37,919 nucleotides of DNA from JAWPMV01 sp038527215 (GTDB lineage Bacteria > Bacteroidota > Bacteroidia > J057), in assembly GCA_038527215.1 (NCBI GenBank), contig JBCBGC010000076.1, forward strand, positions 1 through 37,919. The letters are read 5' to 3'. The notes under the pieces are model-generated. The model saw nothing but the letters and a program-made list of their open reading frames with translations, was not told the origin of the DNA and did not search any database. A program made the translations under genes and the position numbers. The stretch's first letter is position 1; each line of letters starts with the position of its first letter. This document shows, piece by piece, positions 1-8,873 of the stretch.

Positions 1-17
1 TCTTGAAACCCCAATCA

Positions 18-170
18 CCCACCAATATGTCACCCCGGAAAGGCATTTGACCGGTAGGGAAAATGCCTTATCCGGGGTCTCCATGATTGCATAATGATCG
101 AAGAGACCTCCGACCTTATAGATGCTGGAGTCCTTGACCCGGATAGCTCACCTCCTTTCAGGCGGAAAGG
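18..170. repeat. Intergenic hairpin repeat, left copy
   Basis: Non-coding element with a strong stem-loop. ACCCCGGA (32-39) pairs with TCCGGGGT (71-78), and AAGGCATTT (40-48) pairs with AAATGCCTT (61-69), leaving A70 bulged and a 12-nt loop. The tail at 80-139 and the segment at 138-166 (cccggatagctcacctcc) also recur near the right end of the window in inverted orientation. This points to a dispersed palindromic intergenic repeat rather than a gene. No open frame or transposase is associated with it. Its extent to the left is cut by the window edge or unknown. Confidence 0.75.
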
Positions 171-182
171 GTTAAGGGGAGG

Positions 183-217
183 GATAAAAAAAGGAGGGAC
201 CTATTAAGTCCCTCCTT
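183..217 (-). terminator. Rho-independent terminator of the acyl-CoA dehydrogenase gene
   Basis: Read on the minus strand, GGAGGGAC (215-208) and GTCCCTCC (200-193) form a perfect stem with a 7-nt loop. A run of Ts follows (the A run at 186-192 on the plus strand). It lies about 20 nt past the stop codon of the minus-strand gene ending at 238, which fits intrinsic termination of that transcript. Confidence 0.85.
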
Positions 218-237
218 TGGCTAGAATTGTGTGAAAA

Positions 238-1389
238 TTACTTATCCCACAAACTGCGGGCAATCACTAATTTTTGAATTTCAGAAGTACCCTCTCCGAT
301 GGTACAGAGTTTGGCATCCCGATAATATTTTTCTACTGGGTAGTCTTTCAGGTATCCATAGCCTCCATGAATCTGCACAGCTTCATTAGCCGCCCAAACG
401 GCGGTTTCACTGGTGTAGAGTTTGGCCATGGCTGATTCAGTGCCTACCGGCTGCTTGGTATTCAACAGATGCGCAGCCTTAAAGGTTAACAGTTCTCCCG
501 CTTTGATCTTGGTAATCATATCCGCGAGTTTGAAAGAAATAGCCTGGAATTTGAAGATAGGCTGTTCAAACTGCTCACGCTCTTGAGAGTACTTCAGGCT
601 GGCTTCGAAAGCTCCTTTGGCGATGCCCAGACCGAGGGCAGCAATGGATACGCGTCCCCCATCCAGAATAGCAAGTGCCTGTTTGAAACCGGAACCTACT
701 TCTCCCATCATCTGGGACTTATGAATCCGGCAATCCTCAAAAATCATTTCGGTGGTTTCTGAGGCACGCATGCCGAGTTTATTTTCTTTTTTCCCCGCCC
801 GGAAACCAGGGGTGCCTCTTTCTACGATAAAGGCCGTGGCATTATTGCGGGTACGAGGCTCGCCGGTACGCGCGACCACTACCGCTACCTGACCAGACTT
901 GCCATGGGTAATAAAGTTTTTGGCTCCGTTCAGAATGTAGTAATCGCCATCTTGGACCGCCGTGGTGGACATATTGCCCGCATCAGACCCGGTGTTGGCT
1001 TCCGTGAGGCCCCAGGCCCCAATCCATTCACCCGTAGCCAGTTTCGGCAGATATTGTTGCTTTTGCTCCTCACTCCCAAACTTCAGGATGTGTCCGGTAC
1101 AAAGAGAGTTGTGAGCAGCCACAGAAAGGCCGATGGAACCACAGAACTTAGAGATCTCGCTGACCGCCGTTACATATTCAAAATAGCCAAAACCAGAGCC
1201 TCCGTATTCTTCGGGAACCAACACTCCCATTAGGCCCATCTCTCCAAGTTCTTTGAAAATCTCAATCGGAAACTCCTGAGATTCATCATACTTCATGATG
1301 ACAGGACGAAGTTTCTCTTCCCCATATCGACGGATCATATCCGCGATCATAAGTTGATTTTCGTTTAGTTTGAAGTCAAAACCAGGCAT
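238..1389 (-). CDS. Acyl-CoA dehydrogenase
   Basis: FAD-dependent alpha,beta-dehydrogenation of acyl-CoA thioesters in fatty-acid or branched-chain amino-acid breakdown, in the cytoplasm, passing electrons to ETF. About 383 residues, the usual family length. The N-terminal helical domain begins GFDFKLNENQ. The FAD/substrate signature GLTEANTGSDAG lies in the middle. The C-terminal stretch QIHGGYGYLKDYPVEKYYRD followed by IGEGTSEIQ carries the Glu expected as catalytic base. The ATG at 1389 is preferred because a perfect GGAGGT sits four bases upstream; an in-frame ATG at 1413 would add eight residues (MQSTLEVP) and lacks such a site. The exact acyl substrate (short-chain, isovaleryl, glutaryl-type) cannot be decided. 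The gene is followed by a clear terminator. Confidence 0.95.
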   Translation of the reverse strand: MPGFDFKLNENQLMIADMIRRYGEEKLRPVIMKYDESQEFPIEIFKELGEMGLMGVLVPEEYGGSGFGYFEYVTAVSEISKFCGSIGLSVAAHNSLCTGHILKFGSEEQKQQYLPKLATGEWIGAWGLTEANTGSDAGNMSTTAVQDGDYYILNGAKNFITHGKSGQVAVVVARTGEPRTRNNATAFIVERGTPGFRAGKKENKLGMRASETTEMIFEDCRIHKSQMMGEVGSGFKQALAILDGGRVSIAALGLGIAKGAFEASLKYSQEREQFEQPIFKFQAISFKLADMITKIKAGELLTFKAAHLLNTKQPVGTESAMAKLYTSETAVWAANEAVQIHGGYGYLKDYPVEKYYRDAKLCTIGEGTSEIQKLVIARSLWDK

Positions 1390-1393
1390 AGGT

Positions 1394-1399
1394 ACCTCC
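1394..1399 (-). promoter_or_regulatory. Shine-Dalgarno site deciding the acyl-CoA dehydrogenase start
   Basis: The minus strand reads GGAGGT, then ACCT, then ATG (1389). Such strong sites are uncommon upstream of other genes here, as expected for Bacteroidota, so this one carries weight in choosing the start. Confidence 0.6.
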
Positions 1400-1484
1400 A
1401 GTGTAGATTGCATAAAGTCTTTTTACTATTTAAACGGAAGGAGCTAACGATTGTTCGCTAGTATGCAAATCTACTCAATGGCTT

Positions 1485-2021
1485 TTACTTATCAAAGCCT
1501 ATTAGCGAATGAATCTCCGGGCTGTAAGAGGAAATCTTTTCTTGTCCTTTTAAGAAGCTCAGTTCGACCAGGAAACTAAAGCCGACTACAATAGCACCTA
1601 GCTTATGGGCCAGGGCGGCAGCGGCTCCGGCGGTACCCCCGGTAGCCAGCAGGTCGTCATGGATAATTACTCTGTCGCCTGCTTGAATACCGCCTTTGTT
1701 GACTTCCAGGCTAGCGCTGCCATATTCAAGGTCGTAATCTATGCCGATGGTTTCCGGAGGTAACTTGCCTTTCTTTCTGACCAGGACGAAACCTGCCTCG
1801 AGTTTACCGGCCATTTGCGGGCCAAATAAGAAGCCTCGGCTATCAATCCCCACAATCTTGGTTATGCCTTGATCTCGCCAGCGGTCGGCCAGTTCCGTAG
1901 CACAGTCCCTCACCAGTTGGGGATCGAGGAAAATGGGGGAAATATCTTTGAAAAGAACCCCTTCGATGGGGAAATCCGGAACTTCACGGATACAGTGTTG
2001 CAGTCGATCTGTGAGGGTCAT
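1485..2021 (-). CDS. apt: Adenine phosphoribosyltransferase
   Basis: Salvages adenine with PRPP to AMP plus pyrophosphate in the cytoplasm. 178 residues, the normal bacterial APRT length. It starts with the family-typical N-terminus (IREVPDFPIEGVLFKDISP). The middle has GIDSRGFLFG, then VRKKGKLPPETI, a flexible-loop region, and the PRPP-binding motif VIIHDDLLATGGTAGA. The gene lies between the HhH protein upstream (52 nt gap) and the acyl-CoA dehydrogenase downstream, all on the minus strand, so co-transcription is possible but no functional link is evident. The residue motifs make the identification close to certain. Confidence 0.96.
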   Translation of the reverse strand: MTLTDRLQHCIREVPDFPIEGVLFKDISPIFLDPQLVRDCATELADRWRDQGITKIVGIDSRGFLFGPQMAGKLEAGFVLVRKKGKLPPETIGIDYDLEYGSASLEVNKGGIQAGDRVIIHDDLLATGGTAGAAAALAHKLGAIVVGFSFLVELSFLKGQEKISSYSPEIHSLIGFDK

Positions 2022-2073
2022 AGCCTGTTATATATTGACAGGCGAAAATACAGATTATGCTTACAAAATCAGC

Positions 2074-3276
2074 CTAGATAAAAAAGTAAATTTTCAATTC
2101 TTCCAGGGCTTCAGGCTCATGCTTGAGGACTTTGGTCAATTCCTCCCAGGCCCGAAAATGTCCCAGTTCCCTGCGGAAGGCAACGATCTCCTCGGCAAGG
2201 TCTTTATTGATGGTTGGGTAAAAGGCCAGGCTCCGGGCAGTGGCTCGGTTGAGGTCCTTGCGTTGAAAGGTTTCAGCATTTCCTACCTCGAGATAAGGTT
2301 GAGCTTTTTCCAGCAAACTTGGAGACAGGCCGTAGACATGTTTCAATTGGTCTACCGAAGCATAAAAGCCTAACAGGTTGCGGAATTTGATGATCCGGGG
2401 AGCGAGTTTTTCGCCAATGCCGGGCAGGACTTGTAACTCGGCTTCTGTCGCGGTATTGAGGTCGAGCTTCTGAAGCAGACGAGCTGAGTTATGTTCCGCG
2501 GCATTTTCGCCTCGACTTAATCCTGTATCCTCCTTGAGGCTTCCAGGGACCAGGCTGGGAGGAGCAGGAAGACTTTCCTCCTGTGGAATCACTTCTGCTA
2601 TGAGGCTTTCTTGCTGGTCAGGCAAGGTCTCGGTTTCATAAGGGGTCCGCACGTATAAGTAGGACTTGATATTGGCGTAAGTCTCCGGGCTGAGGTAATA
2701 TACCCGCTGGAGATCTTCTACTCGATTGAAGCGGCGGATGGAGGAGCGGAATTTGACGATCCGCTGACTGAGGATTTTGCCAATGCCCGGCAACTGCTCT
2801 AGCTCCTCGGCGGTAGCCGTATTTAAGTCAAGGCTGGGATATACAGGCTTGGGTTGAGCGCGGGTAGCCACCACTTTGGGGGGCGGGGCCGTAAGTTCGT
2901 TGACAAAAAGCCTGGGCATAAGCGCTTCCAATACCGTGGCCTCCAGCCCATAAACTTCCTGGAGTTGTTCTACCTCCTGAAATCCTCCTGTTTTTTCCCG
3001 ATACCTTAGGATGCGCTGGCTCAATACCGGCCCGATCCCTGGCAGGCTTTCCCAGGTGGCACTATCAGCGAGATTGATATCAATACGGTCCTGTTCCGGA
3101 CTAACAGACTCTACAGGAGGTAAAAATTGTTCTGAAAAACTTTCAGCACTTTCTGGAGAGGATTCTACGGCGGGCCAGAAGACCACCAGCAGAAAACCCA
3201 ACAGGACGATGCCTGTCAGCAAAAAAATGCCTTTTTTTTGAGAGCTGTTAAAGGAAAACCCTTCAGGTTTTGCCAT
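2074..3276 (-). CDS. Membrane-anchored protein with four ComEA-like helix-hairpin-helix modules
   Basis: 400 residues. A hydrophobic segment at about 15-34 predicts an N-terminal anchor with the rest outside the cytoplasm. Four HhH modules of the ComEA type follow at roughly 66-123, 150-208, 272-330 and 341-400. The first three contain the D-[IL]-N-x-A-[TD]-x(4)-L-x-x-[LP]-P-G-I-G signature. The fourth has degenerated to AFYPTIN in place of LPGIG. Linkers at 40-62 and 205-265 are rich in Pro, Glu and Ser. ComEA proteins bind double-stranded DNA during natural transformation; most bacterial versions have one HhH pair, so four is notable. Possible roles are DNA uptake or extracellular DNA/structural binding. 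Function beyond HhH homology is inferred. Confidence 0.85.
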   Translation of the reverse strand: MAKPEGFSFNSSQKKGIFLLTGIVLLGFLLVVFWPAVESSPESAESFSEQFLPPVESVSPEQDRIDINLADSATWESLPGIGPVLSQRILRYREKTGGFQEVEQLQEVYGLEATVLEALMPRLFVNELTAPPPKVVATRAQPKPVYPSLDLNTATAEELEQLPGIGKILSQRIVKFRSSIRRFNRVEDLQRVYYLSPETYANIKSYLYVRTPYETETLPDQQESLIAEVIPQEESLPAPPSLVPGSLKEDTGLSRGENAAEHNSARLLQKLDLNTATEAELQVLPGIGEKLAPRIIKFRNLLGFYASVDQLKHVYGLSPSLLEKAQPYLEVGNAETFQRKDLNRATARSLAFYPTINKDLAEEIVAFRRELGHFRAWEELTKVLKHEPEALEELKIYFFI

Positions 3277-3377
3277 ATCAGCAGATTTACTCAGACAGCA
3301 GAAAATTTCCGCAGCATGAAAGTAAAGGATTTCTGTCTAAGAATCAACGCTTTAACGGCATGAAAGCTTTTTGTGCG

Positions 3378-3391
3378 GACATGATCATGTC
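3378..3391. promoter_or_regulatory. 14-nt perfect palindrome upstream of the HhH gene
   Basis: GACATGATCATGTC is a perfect two-fold symmetric sequence in the 136-nt gap between the hydrolase stop and the HhH gene start. It could be an operator or chance; no matching regulator gene is adjacent. Confidence 0.25.
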
Positions 3392-3412
3392 AGATACGTA
3401 AGCTTTACCCGA

Positions 3413-4426
3413 CTATTGAGCTTTGGCCCAAGCAGCCATTTCGTCGGCCACCTTATCCCAATTATAGGCTTCATAATCAGGCTCGCCATCCGGCTTTTGT
3501 CCGAAAAAATTGTGGTCTAAGCCTGGATAAACCTTCATCAGCAGATTCTTCTTCCCCGCTTCATGAAACAAAAGTGGCAATAGATCACAGCTTTGCGCCC
3601 CGATATCCCGGCTGCCGTAGGCCACGAAAATGGGGATATCCAGGGCCAACAACTCCCGCCAAAGCGGACGGGAAAAGGAGGCCCAGGCTGCGTAAGAATC
3701 GCCCCAAAATAGATCGGTGCGATGGGGCGACTGCTGTATATCAGCCCAAATCTTGTATAAGGAATCGATCTCTTTCTGAGCTTCTTCATGCGAAAGCCGA
3801 CCCTGGAGGGCTTCTATCCGTTTTTCTCGGATCAGCTGGTCCATGCGCCCCTGGGGATTGCCTCCTAAAAAAGCCAGATGGCTTACCCGCTCATCCTGGG
3901 CCGCGAACATACAGGCGATTTTTGCCCCTTCCGAATGACCGGCGACCACCAGCTTCTCCGCTTGGCTCCAGCTTTGGGTAAGCAAGGTGTCCAACACCTT
4001 GCGGGCTCTTCGGAGATAGGTATCAGCAAAGTGCTGATGGAGGTAGGAGAGAGGGATGGTCCCGGTGTTAGGATCCAAATAGGCATATCGACCATCCAAC
4101 TGCTCAGAGCTTGCATACCATGGTAGGCCCGGTTTTCCGATGATGACCAAATGAAATGCCCTGGCCAGTTTTCGGTGGTCAAAAGGAAATACGCCCATCG
4201 GTCCCTGGGGTGTTTCGATAAATAGGGGGCGAGGGAGGGAACCTTGAAAAAAGAGTAAAAGGGGTTTGGCCGGGGCCGTGTCGGAAGCTGTGGTCATAAC
4301 ATGAATGCTATCCTCTCCGTCCATCACGGTCATTACCTGAAGATCGAGCGGGATCAGTTTTGCTTCCTGGGCGTGGAGGAATAATCCAGCAGAAAAAAGC
4401 AGAAAAAGGAGGGGGAAGGGTCTCAT
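3413..4426 (-). CDS. Secreted alpha/beta hydrolase
   Basis: 337 residues with a signal peptide (hydrophobic core LLFLLFSAGLF, probable cleavage near HA-QEA around residue 19), so likely periplasmic. The alpha/beta-hydrolase fold is supported by the nucleophile elbow GHSEG at about 163-167 (Ser165). A plausible acid lies in AYGSRDIGAQ and a histidine in YPGLDHNFFG near the C-terminus. These match dienelactone-hydrolase or prolyl-oligopeptidase-like single-domain hydrolases. The substrate is unknown; ester or peptide bonds are equally possible. It is divergent from the TonB-dependent receptor at 4558, with 131 nt between them. Confidence 0.85.
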   Translation of the reverse strand: MRPFPLLFLLFSAGLFLHAQEAKLIPLDLQVMTVMDGEDSIHVMTTASDTAPAKPLLLFFQGSLPRPLFIETPQGPMGVFPFDHRKLARAFHLVIIGKPGLPWYASSEQLDGRYAYLDPNTGTIPLSYLHQHFADTYLRRARKVLDTLLTQSWSQAEKLVVAGHSEGAKIACMFAAQDERVSHLAFLGGNPQGRMDQLIREKRIEALQGRLSHEEAQKEIDSLYKIWADIQQSPHRTDLFWGDSYAAWASFSRPLWRELLALDIPIFVAYGSRDIGAQSCDLLPLLFHEAGKKNLLMKVYPGLDHNFFGQKPDGEPDYEAYNWDKVADEMAAWAKAQ

Positions 4427-4557
4427 AAGGAGGCTTTTCTCCGCATACCCTTATCCCCAAGAAAAGTTCAGCGGACCCTCCCCAAAACTTCAAGCCTTCG
4501 GAGGTTTAGTTTATTCCATATTTCTCTCTAACTTGATGATATATCAGATCTACTACT

Positions 4558-6960
4558 ATGAAATCTCTCCTCTTTTGGGTGAGCATCCTGTTGCTTCCCG
4601 GTTTGGCTTTTGCCCAAACGAAAACCCAAACCATCAAAGGAAATATATTCGATATCGACTCCCGTATGCCCCTGGCTGGTGCCACCGTCAAAGTAAAAGG
4701 CATGGAGCAAGGGGGAGGGGCTATTTCCGACGCTCAGGGTAATTTTAAAATCGAAGGGGTACCCATCGGCCGCCGTGGCCTGGAAATCACCTTTGTAGGC
4801 TACGTGCCTTATTCCTCCGACAACCTCATCCTCAACTCTACCAAAGAATTGGTCCTCAATATTGGGATGAAGGAAGATATTCGGGAAACCGATACCGATG
4901 AAGTCCTGATCATCGCCCGGCAGTATCCTACCCAGGCGGTCAACGACCTTTCCGTGGTCAGTACCCGCTCCTTCAGTGCGGAAGAAACCGGTCGACTGGC
5001 CGCCGCGGTCAACGATCCAGGCCGCATGGCATTATCTTTCCCCGGGGTTCAGCAAGGCGGGGATGATTCGGAAAATGACATCATCATTCGGGGAAACTCT
5101 TCCTTCGGCATGTTGTGGCGATTGGAAGGGATTGATATTCCCAATCCCAACCATTTTGCACGTCCGGGTACCTCTGGTGGGGGCATCACTGTCTTCAGTG
5201 CCCAATTGCTGGCCCGGTCGGATTTCTCTACCGGAGCCATGGCCGCTGAATATGGGAATGCGATTTCCGGAGCCATGGATATGCACTTTCGCAAAGGCAA
5301 TATGGACGAAAGGGAATATCGGATAAAATTGGGACTACTGGGGCTGGATTTTGCGACGGAAGGTCCCATCAAGCAGGGCCGTTCTTCCTACCTGGTCAAC
5401 TATCGCTATTCTACCCTCAGTATTCTCAACCGCATGGGCTTCAACCTGGTAGGGGAGCGGGTAGACAATGATTTTCAGGATTTATCCTATAACCTGGCTT
5501 TTGATGGGAAAGACGGAAAAAGCTTCGTTACGGTCTTTGGCATGGCAGGTCCTAGCCTGGAGCACTACCGACCGGTGGCTGATCCTATGGAGCGCGACCT
5601 GACCCGGACCGACCATTCTGAGGATAGAATCCAAGGGAGCCGGATGGCCGCCCAAGGGGTAACCTATACCCGCCTGCTCGACAATAAGTCCTACATCAAG
5701 TGGGTGGTAGCTGGCCTGGGGAGCAGCATCTTCCGCCGCTTTGACACCCTCAGCCTGACCGACGAGCGTTTTCGATACAATACCGAGCAGTATCGGGATA
5801 TTCGCCTGACCAGTTCGCTGACCTACTCCCGCAAAATGTCAGCTCGAACCAAGTTCAAGGCGGGCCTAAACGCTCACCAGATCTTTTTCACCTTCTTCAA
5901 AGAAACTGCCCCGCGCCGTTCTACTTCCGATATCATCAACATCGATCAAAACCGGGCGGTCTCCATTGATGGAGAAGGCAATACACAACTGGTGCAAGGC
6001 TATGCCCAGTTCAGTCATTACCTTTCGGAAAAGCTGGTGCTCAACGCAGGTTTCCACGCCCTTTGGCTTACCCTTAATCAAAGCGCAGCCATAGAACCAC
6101 GGCTTTCCATGAAATATCAAATCTCCAGGCGGCATAGCCTGAGTTTCGGATACGGTCTCCACAGCCAGCATTTACCGCTTGGGGCTTATTTCTACAGCGA
6201 CACCCTGGCAGGAACCGAGACGGTGTATAATCCGAATTTTGAGCTGCCCTTTATCCGTTCCCATCATGGGGTCCTGGCCTATAATTACACCTTTAGCCAA
6301 AACCTGCGCATCGGGCTGGAACTCTATGCCCAGCGCCTCTTTAATGTGCCGGTGGCTCGAGACATGGCCACCACGTCCACCTGGTGGATGCTCAATAATC
6401 AAAGCGGAATTGCGCAGTTCCCGTTGACGGCTGATGGAAAAGGCTTGAACTATGGATTGGATATTGTGGTGGAAAAATACTTCTCTCAGGGCGTCTTTTT
6501 GCTGCTCACCTACTCGCGTTTCGAATCTGATTATGAAATGGGAGACGGGCGGATATTTCCGACGCGTTTTAGTACCAAATTCGCTTCCAGCTACACCCTG
6601 GGCAAAGAATTTTACATGAAGAAAGGCCGGGTATTGCAAATAGGCGGTCGTCTGCTGTACAATGGCGGATTCCGTTATACGCCGCCAGACTGGGAGGCTT
6701 CTGCTCAGGCCGGTCGTTTTATTTCGGACGAAACCAAAGCCTGGCAGGACCAGGTAGGCGCCTACACCCGCATCGACTGCCGGATTTCCTATCGCGCCAA
6801 CCGCCCCAAAGTGGCGACCATGCTTTCCCTGGACGTGCAGAACGTGGCCAACCGGGCCAACCCACGTGGCATTGGGTATGATGCCAATTCCCAGGAATTA
6901 TTTTTCCGGGGGCACCCCAGCGGTTTGATTCCGGTATTGAGTTATCAGCTGGATTTTTAA
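4558..6960 (+). CDS. TonB-dependent outer-membrane receptor with N-terminal carboxypeptidase-regulatory domain
   Basis: 800 residues. Signal peptide 1-20 ends FAQ. A CarboxypepD_reg-like beta-sandwich follows at about 24-105 (IKGNIFDIDSRMPLAGATVK through EITFVGY). The plug domain lies at about 130-240, with the typical FPGVQQGGDDSENDIIIRG and the receptor-type RLEGIDIPNPNHF. A 22-strand barrel-like remainder ends in YQLDF, a terminal aromatic as expected for outer-membrane barrels. It imports an unknown ligand powered by TonB-ExbBD. No SusD partner lies beside it, so it is not a classical SusCD pair; it resembles the stand-alone 'CarboxypepD_reg plus TBDR' group. Its stop overlaps the convergent ankyrin gene by four bases. 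Confidence 0.93.
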   Translation: MKSLLFWVSILLLPGLAFAQTKTQTIKGNIFDIDSRMPLAGATVKVKGMEQGGGAISDAQGNFKIEGVPIGRRGLEITFVGYVPYSSDNLILNSTKELVLNIGMKEDIRETDTDEVLIIARQYPTQAVNDLSVVSTRSFSAEETGRLAAAVNDPGRMALSFPGVQQGGDDSENDIIIRGNSSFGMLWRLEGIDIPNPNHFARPGTSGGGITVFSAQLLARSDFSTGAMAAEYGNAISGAMDMHFRKGNMDEREYRIKLGLLGLDFATEGPIKQGRSSYLVNYRYSTLSILNRMGFNLVGERVDNDFQDLSYNLAFDGKDGKSFVTVFGMAGPSLEHYRPVADPMERDLTRTDHSEDRIQGSRMAAQGVTYTRLLDNKSYIKWVVAGLGSSIFRRFDTLSLTDERFRYNTEQYRDIRLTSSLTYSRKMSARTKFKAGLNAHQIFFTFFKETAPRRSTSDIINIDQNRAVSIDGEGNTQLVQGYAQFSHYLSEKLVLNAGFHALWLTLNQSAAIEPRLSMKYQISRRHSLSFGYGLHSQHLPLGAYFYSDTLAGTETVYNPNFELPFIRSHHGVLAYNYTFSQNLRIGLELYAQRLFNVPVARDMATTSTWWMLNNQSGIAQFPLTADGKGLNYGLDIVVEKYFSQGVFLLLTYSRFESDYEMGDGRIFPTRFSTKFASSYTLGKEFYMKKGRVLQIGGRLLYNGGFRYTPPDWEASAQAGRFISDETKAWQDQVGAYTRIDCRISYRANRPKVATMLSLDVQNVANRANPRGIGYDANSQELFFRGHPSGLIPVLSYQLDF

Positions 6961-7472
6961 GATAATTTCACCTGGGTTTCTTTTGCGCCCAGAGATTCCA
7001 GCAATTCACGAACTCCCTCTGCTTGCTCTCCACCCTTGATGGCGTGGTGGAGCATGGTAAATCCGTGGGGACCGATAGCGGTTGCCCAGGCTGGATAGGC
7101 TTTTAGGATGGGCTTGAGCAAGGCCAGTTCTCCCAACATGCATAAGGTGAACAGATTGGCTCTGGCGCCTTTTTCGATCAGAAACTGCGCCATCTCCCTA
7201 TTGCCAACATGACCTGCTGCCCCGATGCAGGATTCGAAGTCTCCCCCTCCCCAATCCCAGCTTGCATAAATCAGCGTAGGGTGTTCCGCCAGCAGCTCCT
7301 TGACCACGGGCAGATTGCCATGGGAAGCACCTACAAACTTTTTGACGATTTCCGGAGGGAGTTGTTCTGGCCGGCCTCTATCTTGTGCAAGCAGACTAGG
7401 CGGGATCAATAGGGCGGAAGCCGCTGCTCCTATGCCAAGGCTAAGGAACTGCTTGCGAGTAGATTTCTTCAT
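6957..7472 (-). CDS. Exported ankyrin-repeat protein
   Basis: About 171 residues from the ATG at 7472; an upstream in-frame GTG at 7493 would add seven. The N-terminus KKSTRKQFLSLGIGAAASALL followed by LLAQ looks like a Tat-like or Sec signal (no twin Arg; STRKQFL resembles a weak Tat motif). The rest shows ankyrin-like helices: GASHGNLPVVKELLAEHPTL, then GAAGHVGNREMAQFLIEKGA, then GFTMLHHAIKGGE with VRELLESLGA. It is probably a small periplasmic protein-binding module. No catalytic residues are visible. It runs convergently into the receptor gene with a 4-base overlap, and its partner is unknown. Confidence 0.8.
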   Translation of the reverse strand: MKKSTRKQFLSLGIGAAASALLIPPSLLAQDRGRPEQLPPEIVKKFVGASHGNLPVVKELLAEHPTLIYASWDWGGGDFESCIGAAGHVGNREMAQFLIEKGARANLFTLCMLGELALLKPILKAYPAWATAIGPHGFTMLHHAIKGGEQAEGVRELLESLGAKETQVKLS

Positions 7473-7591
7473 GCCTTTTTGCTTAAGATACACATTGAGG
7501 AAAGGCTGTCTGAGGTAAATCTTGCCAAGATCAGTTGGGGGAATAGGTGCAACCTCCTTAATTTCAGCCTTGTTTGATCATCTTCATGTGT

Positions 7592-8821
7592 ATGCCTACT
7601 TCTACAGACATCCTCATCATCGGAGCAGGAGCCGCAGGGCTCCATGCAGGTTTTTTACTCCACCAGCAAGGCATAGACTTCCGCATCCTGGAAGCAGCCT
7701 CGCAATACGGAGGCCGCCTGGGTAAAATAGAAGGCTTTGCAGATTTTCCCCTGGATACCGGCGCCCAATGGCTACATGGCAAAAAGTCTTTAGTGGGAAA
7801 ACTGATCAAATCCACTGGTACGACCATTACCCGAGACAAAAGCAAAGAGCGATACTGGTTTGAAGGAAGGTTGAAGAAAAAAACGCCGGTTGACCTATGG
7901 GGTATGTTTGAAGAAGCAGATTTGCCCGATGTATCCTATGCCGAATATGCCCGGCAAGTAGGGCTGAGTCCCGCTTATTCCCATATTCTTCAGGCGGTGG
8001 CTGGGGACTTTGGGGCATCGCCCGAGTCCATATCCGCTTATTGGAAGATCAAAGAAGAGGAAGCTTGGAGTTCTGGTGGGAAGGACTACAAATTTGCCAG
8101 GACGTATTTCGATCTGATCGACGAACAATGGGCTCAACCGATCCTGGAGCAATTGATCTTAAATACTCCCGTGACCAGCATAGATTACCGGGGAGAAAAG
8201 ATTCAGGTAACGGACAGCCATGGTGGCCAATGGGAAGCGAAACAGGTTCTGATTACGGTGCCGATTACCATATTGAAAGCGGGGGATATTGCTTTCTCTC
8301 CCGCCTTACCCATGGACAAAATCCTGGCTTTTCAACACCTGGGGATGGAAGCCGGGATGAAAGTATTTCTGAAATTTTCAGAGCGCTTTTATCACGATGC
8401 GGTGATAGGAGGCGAGCAGTGCGCTGCTTATGCGGACGAAACAGTAGGCAAAACGGGGCAGGACCAGGTTCTGCTGGCCTTCATTATGGGAAAACAGGCT
8501 CAGCGACTGAGTGATATAGGTTCCGAGGAAAAAATAGTAGCGGTATTGTTGCAGGAGTTGGATGAAATGTACGAGGGAAAAGCCTCTTCTTTATTTCAGG
8601 AGGCCAGGGTGATAGACTGGACCCGTCATCCCTATATCAGAGGGGCCTATTCTTACAGCACGGTCGGCATGGGTACCGCCAGAGCGGTCGCTGCTCAAGC
8701 AGTCAACGGAAAGCTCTTTTTTGCGGGAGAAGCCATGGCCCTGAATGGCCACCATCAAACGGTGCACGGAGCCGCAGAAAGTGCGGCACGGGAGGTAAAT
8801 CGTATGCTTCAGCTGGCTTAG
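7592..8821 (+). CDS. Flavin-containing amine oxidase
   Basis: About 410 residues. The N-terminal Rossmann FAD-binding motif is DILIIGAGAAGLHAG. The substrate/FAD region includes DTGAQWLHG, typical of polyamine/monoamine oxidases. The C-terminal FAD motif is LFFAGEAMALNGHHQTVHGA followed by AESAAREV. It would oxidise a primary or secondary amine to imine and H2O2, or an acyclic or cyclic precursor; the substrate is not determinable. Start choice: ATG at 7592 gives the usual five residues before the Rossmann strand. An ATG at 7586 and a TTG at 7574 are also in frame. No signal peptide is seen, so it is likely cytoplasmic. It stands alone between the divergent ankyrin gene and the SH3 lipoprotein gene. 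Confidence 0.92.
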   Translation: MPTSTDILIIGAGAAGLHAGFLLHQQGIDFRILEAASQYGGRLGKIEGFADFPLDTGAQWLHGKKSLVGKLIKSTGTTITRDKSKERYWFEGRLKKKTPVDLWGMFEEADLPDVSYAEYARQVGLSPAYSHILQAVAGDFGASPESISAYWKIKEEEAWSSGGKDYKFARTYFDLIDEQWAQPILEQLILNTPVTSIDYRGEKIQVTDSHGGQWEAKQVLITVPITILKAGDIAFSPALPMDKILAFQHLGMEAGMKVFLKFSERFYHDAVIGGEQCAAYADETVGKTGQDQVLLAFIMGKQAQRLSDIGSEEKIVAVLLQELDEMYEGKASSLFQEARVIDWTRHPYIRGAYSYSTVGMGTARAVAAQAVNGKLFFAGEAMALNGHHQTVHGAAESAAREVNRMLQLA

Positions 8822-8823
8822 GC

Positions 8824-8854
8824 TTTTGTCCCAGACAGAAAGGCCCTACCTTTA
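8824..8854 (+). promoter_or_regulatory. Candidate Bacteroidota-type promoter of the SH3 lipoprotein gene
   Basis: TTTTG at 8824-8828 is separated by 18 nt from TACCTTTA at 8847-8854. This is close to the Bacteroidota -33 TTTG / -7 TAnnTTTG consensus (final G replaced by A). It lies 20 nt before the ATG at 8874. Based on motif reading only. Confidence 0.4.
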
Positions 8855-8873
8855 GGCTATAAACACATCACTC

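Noticed and set aside
4558..6960. SusC/SusD polysaccharide-utilisation pair
   Set aside because: The receptor has no SusD-like neighbour and no glycosidase cluster around it; treated as a stand-alone TonB receptor.
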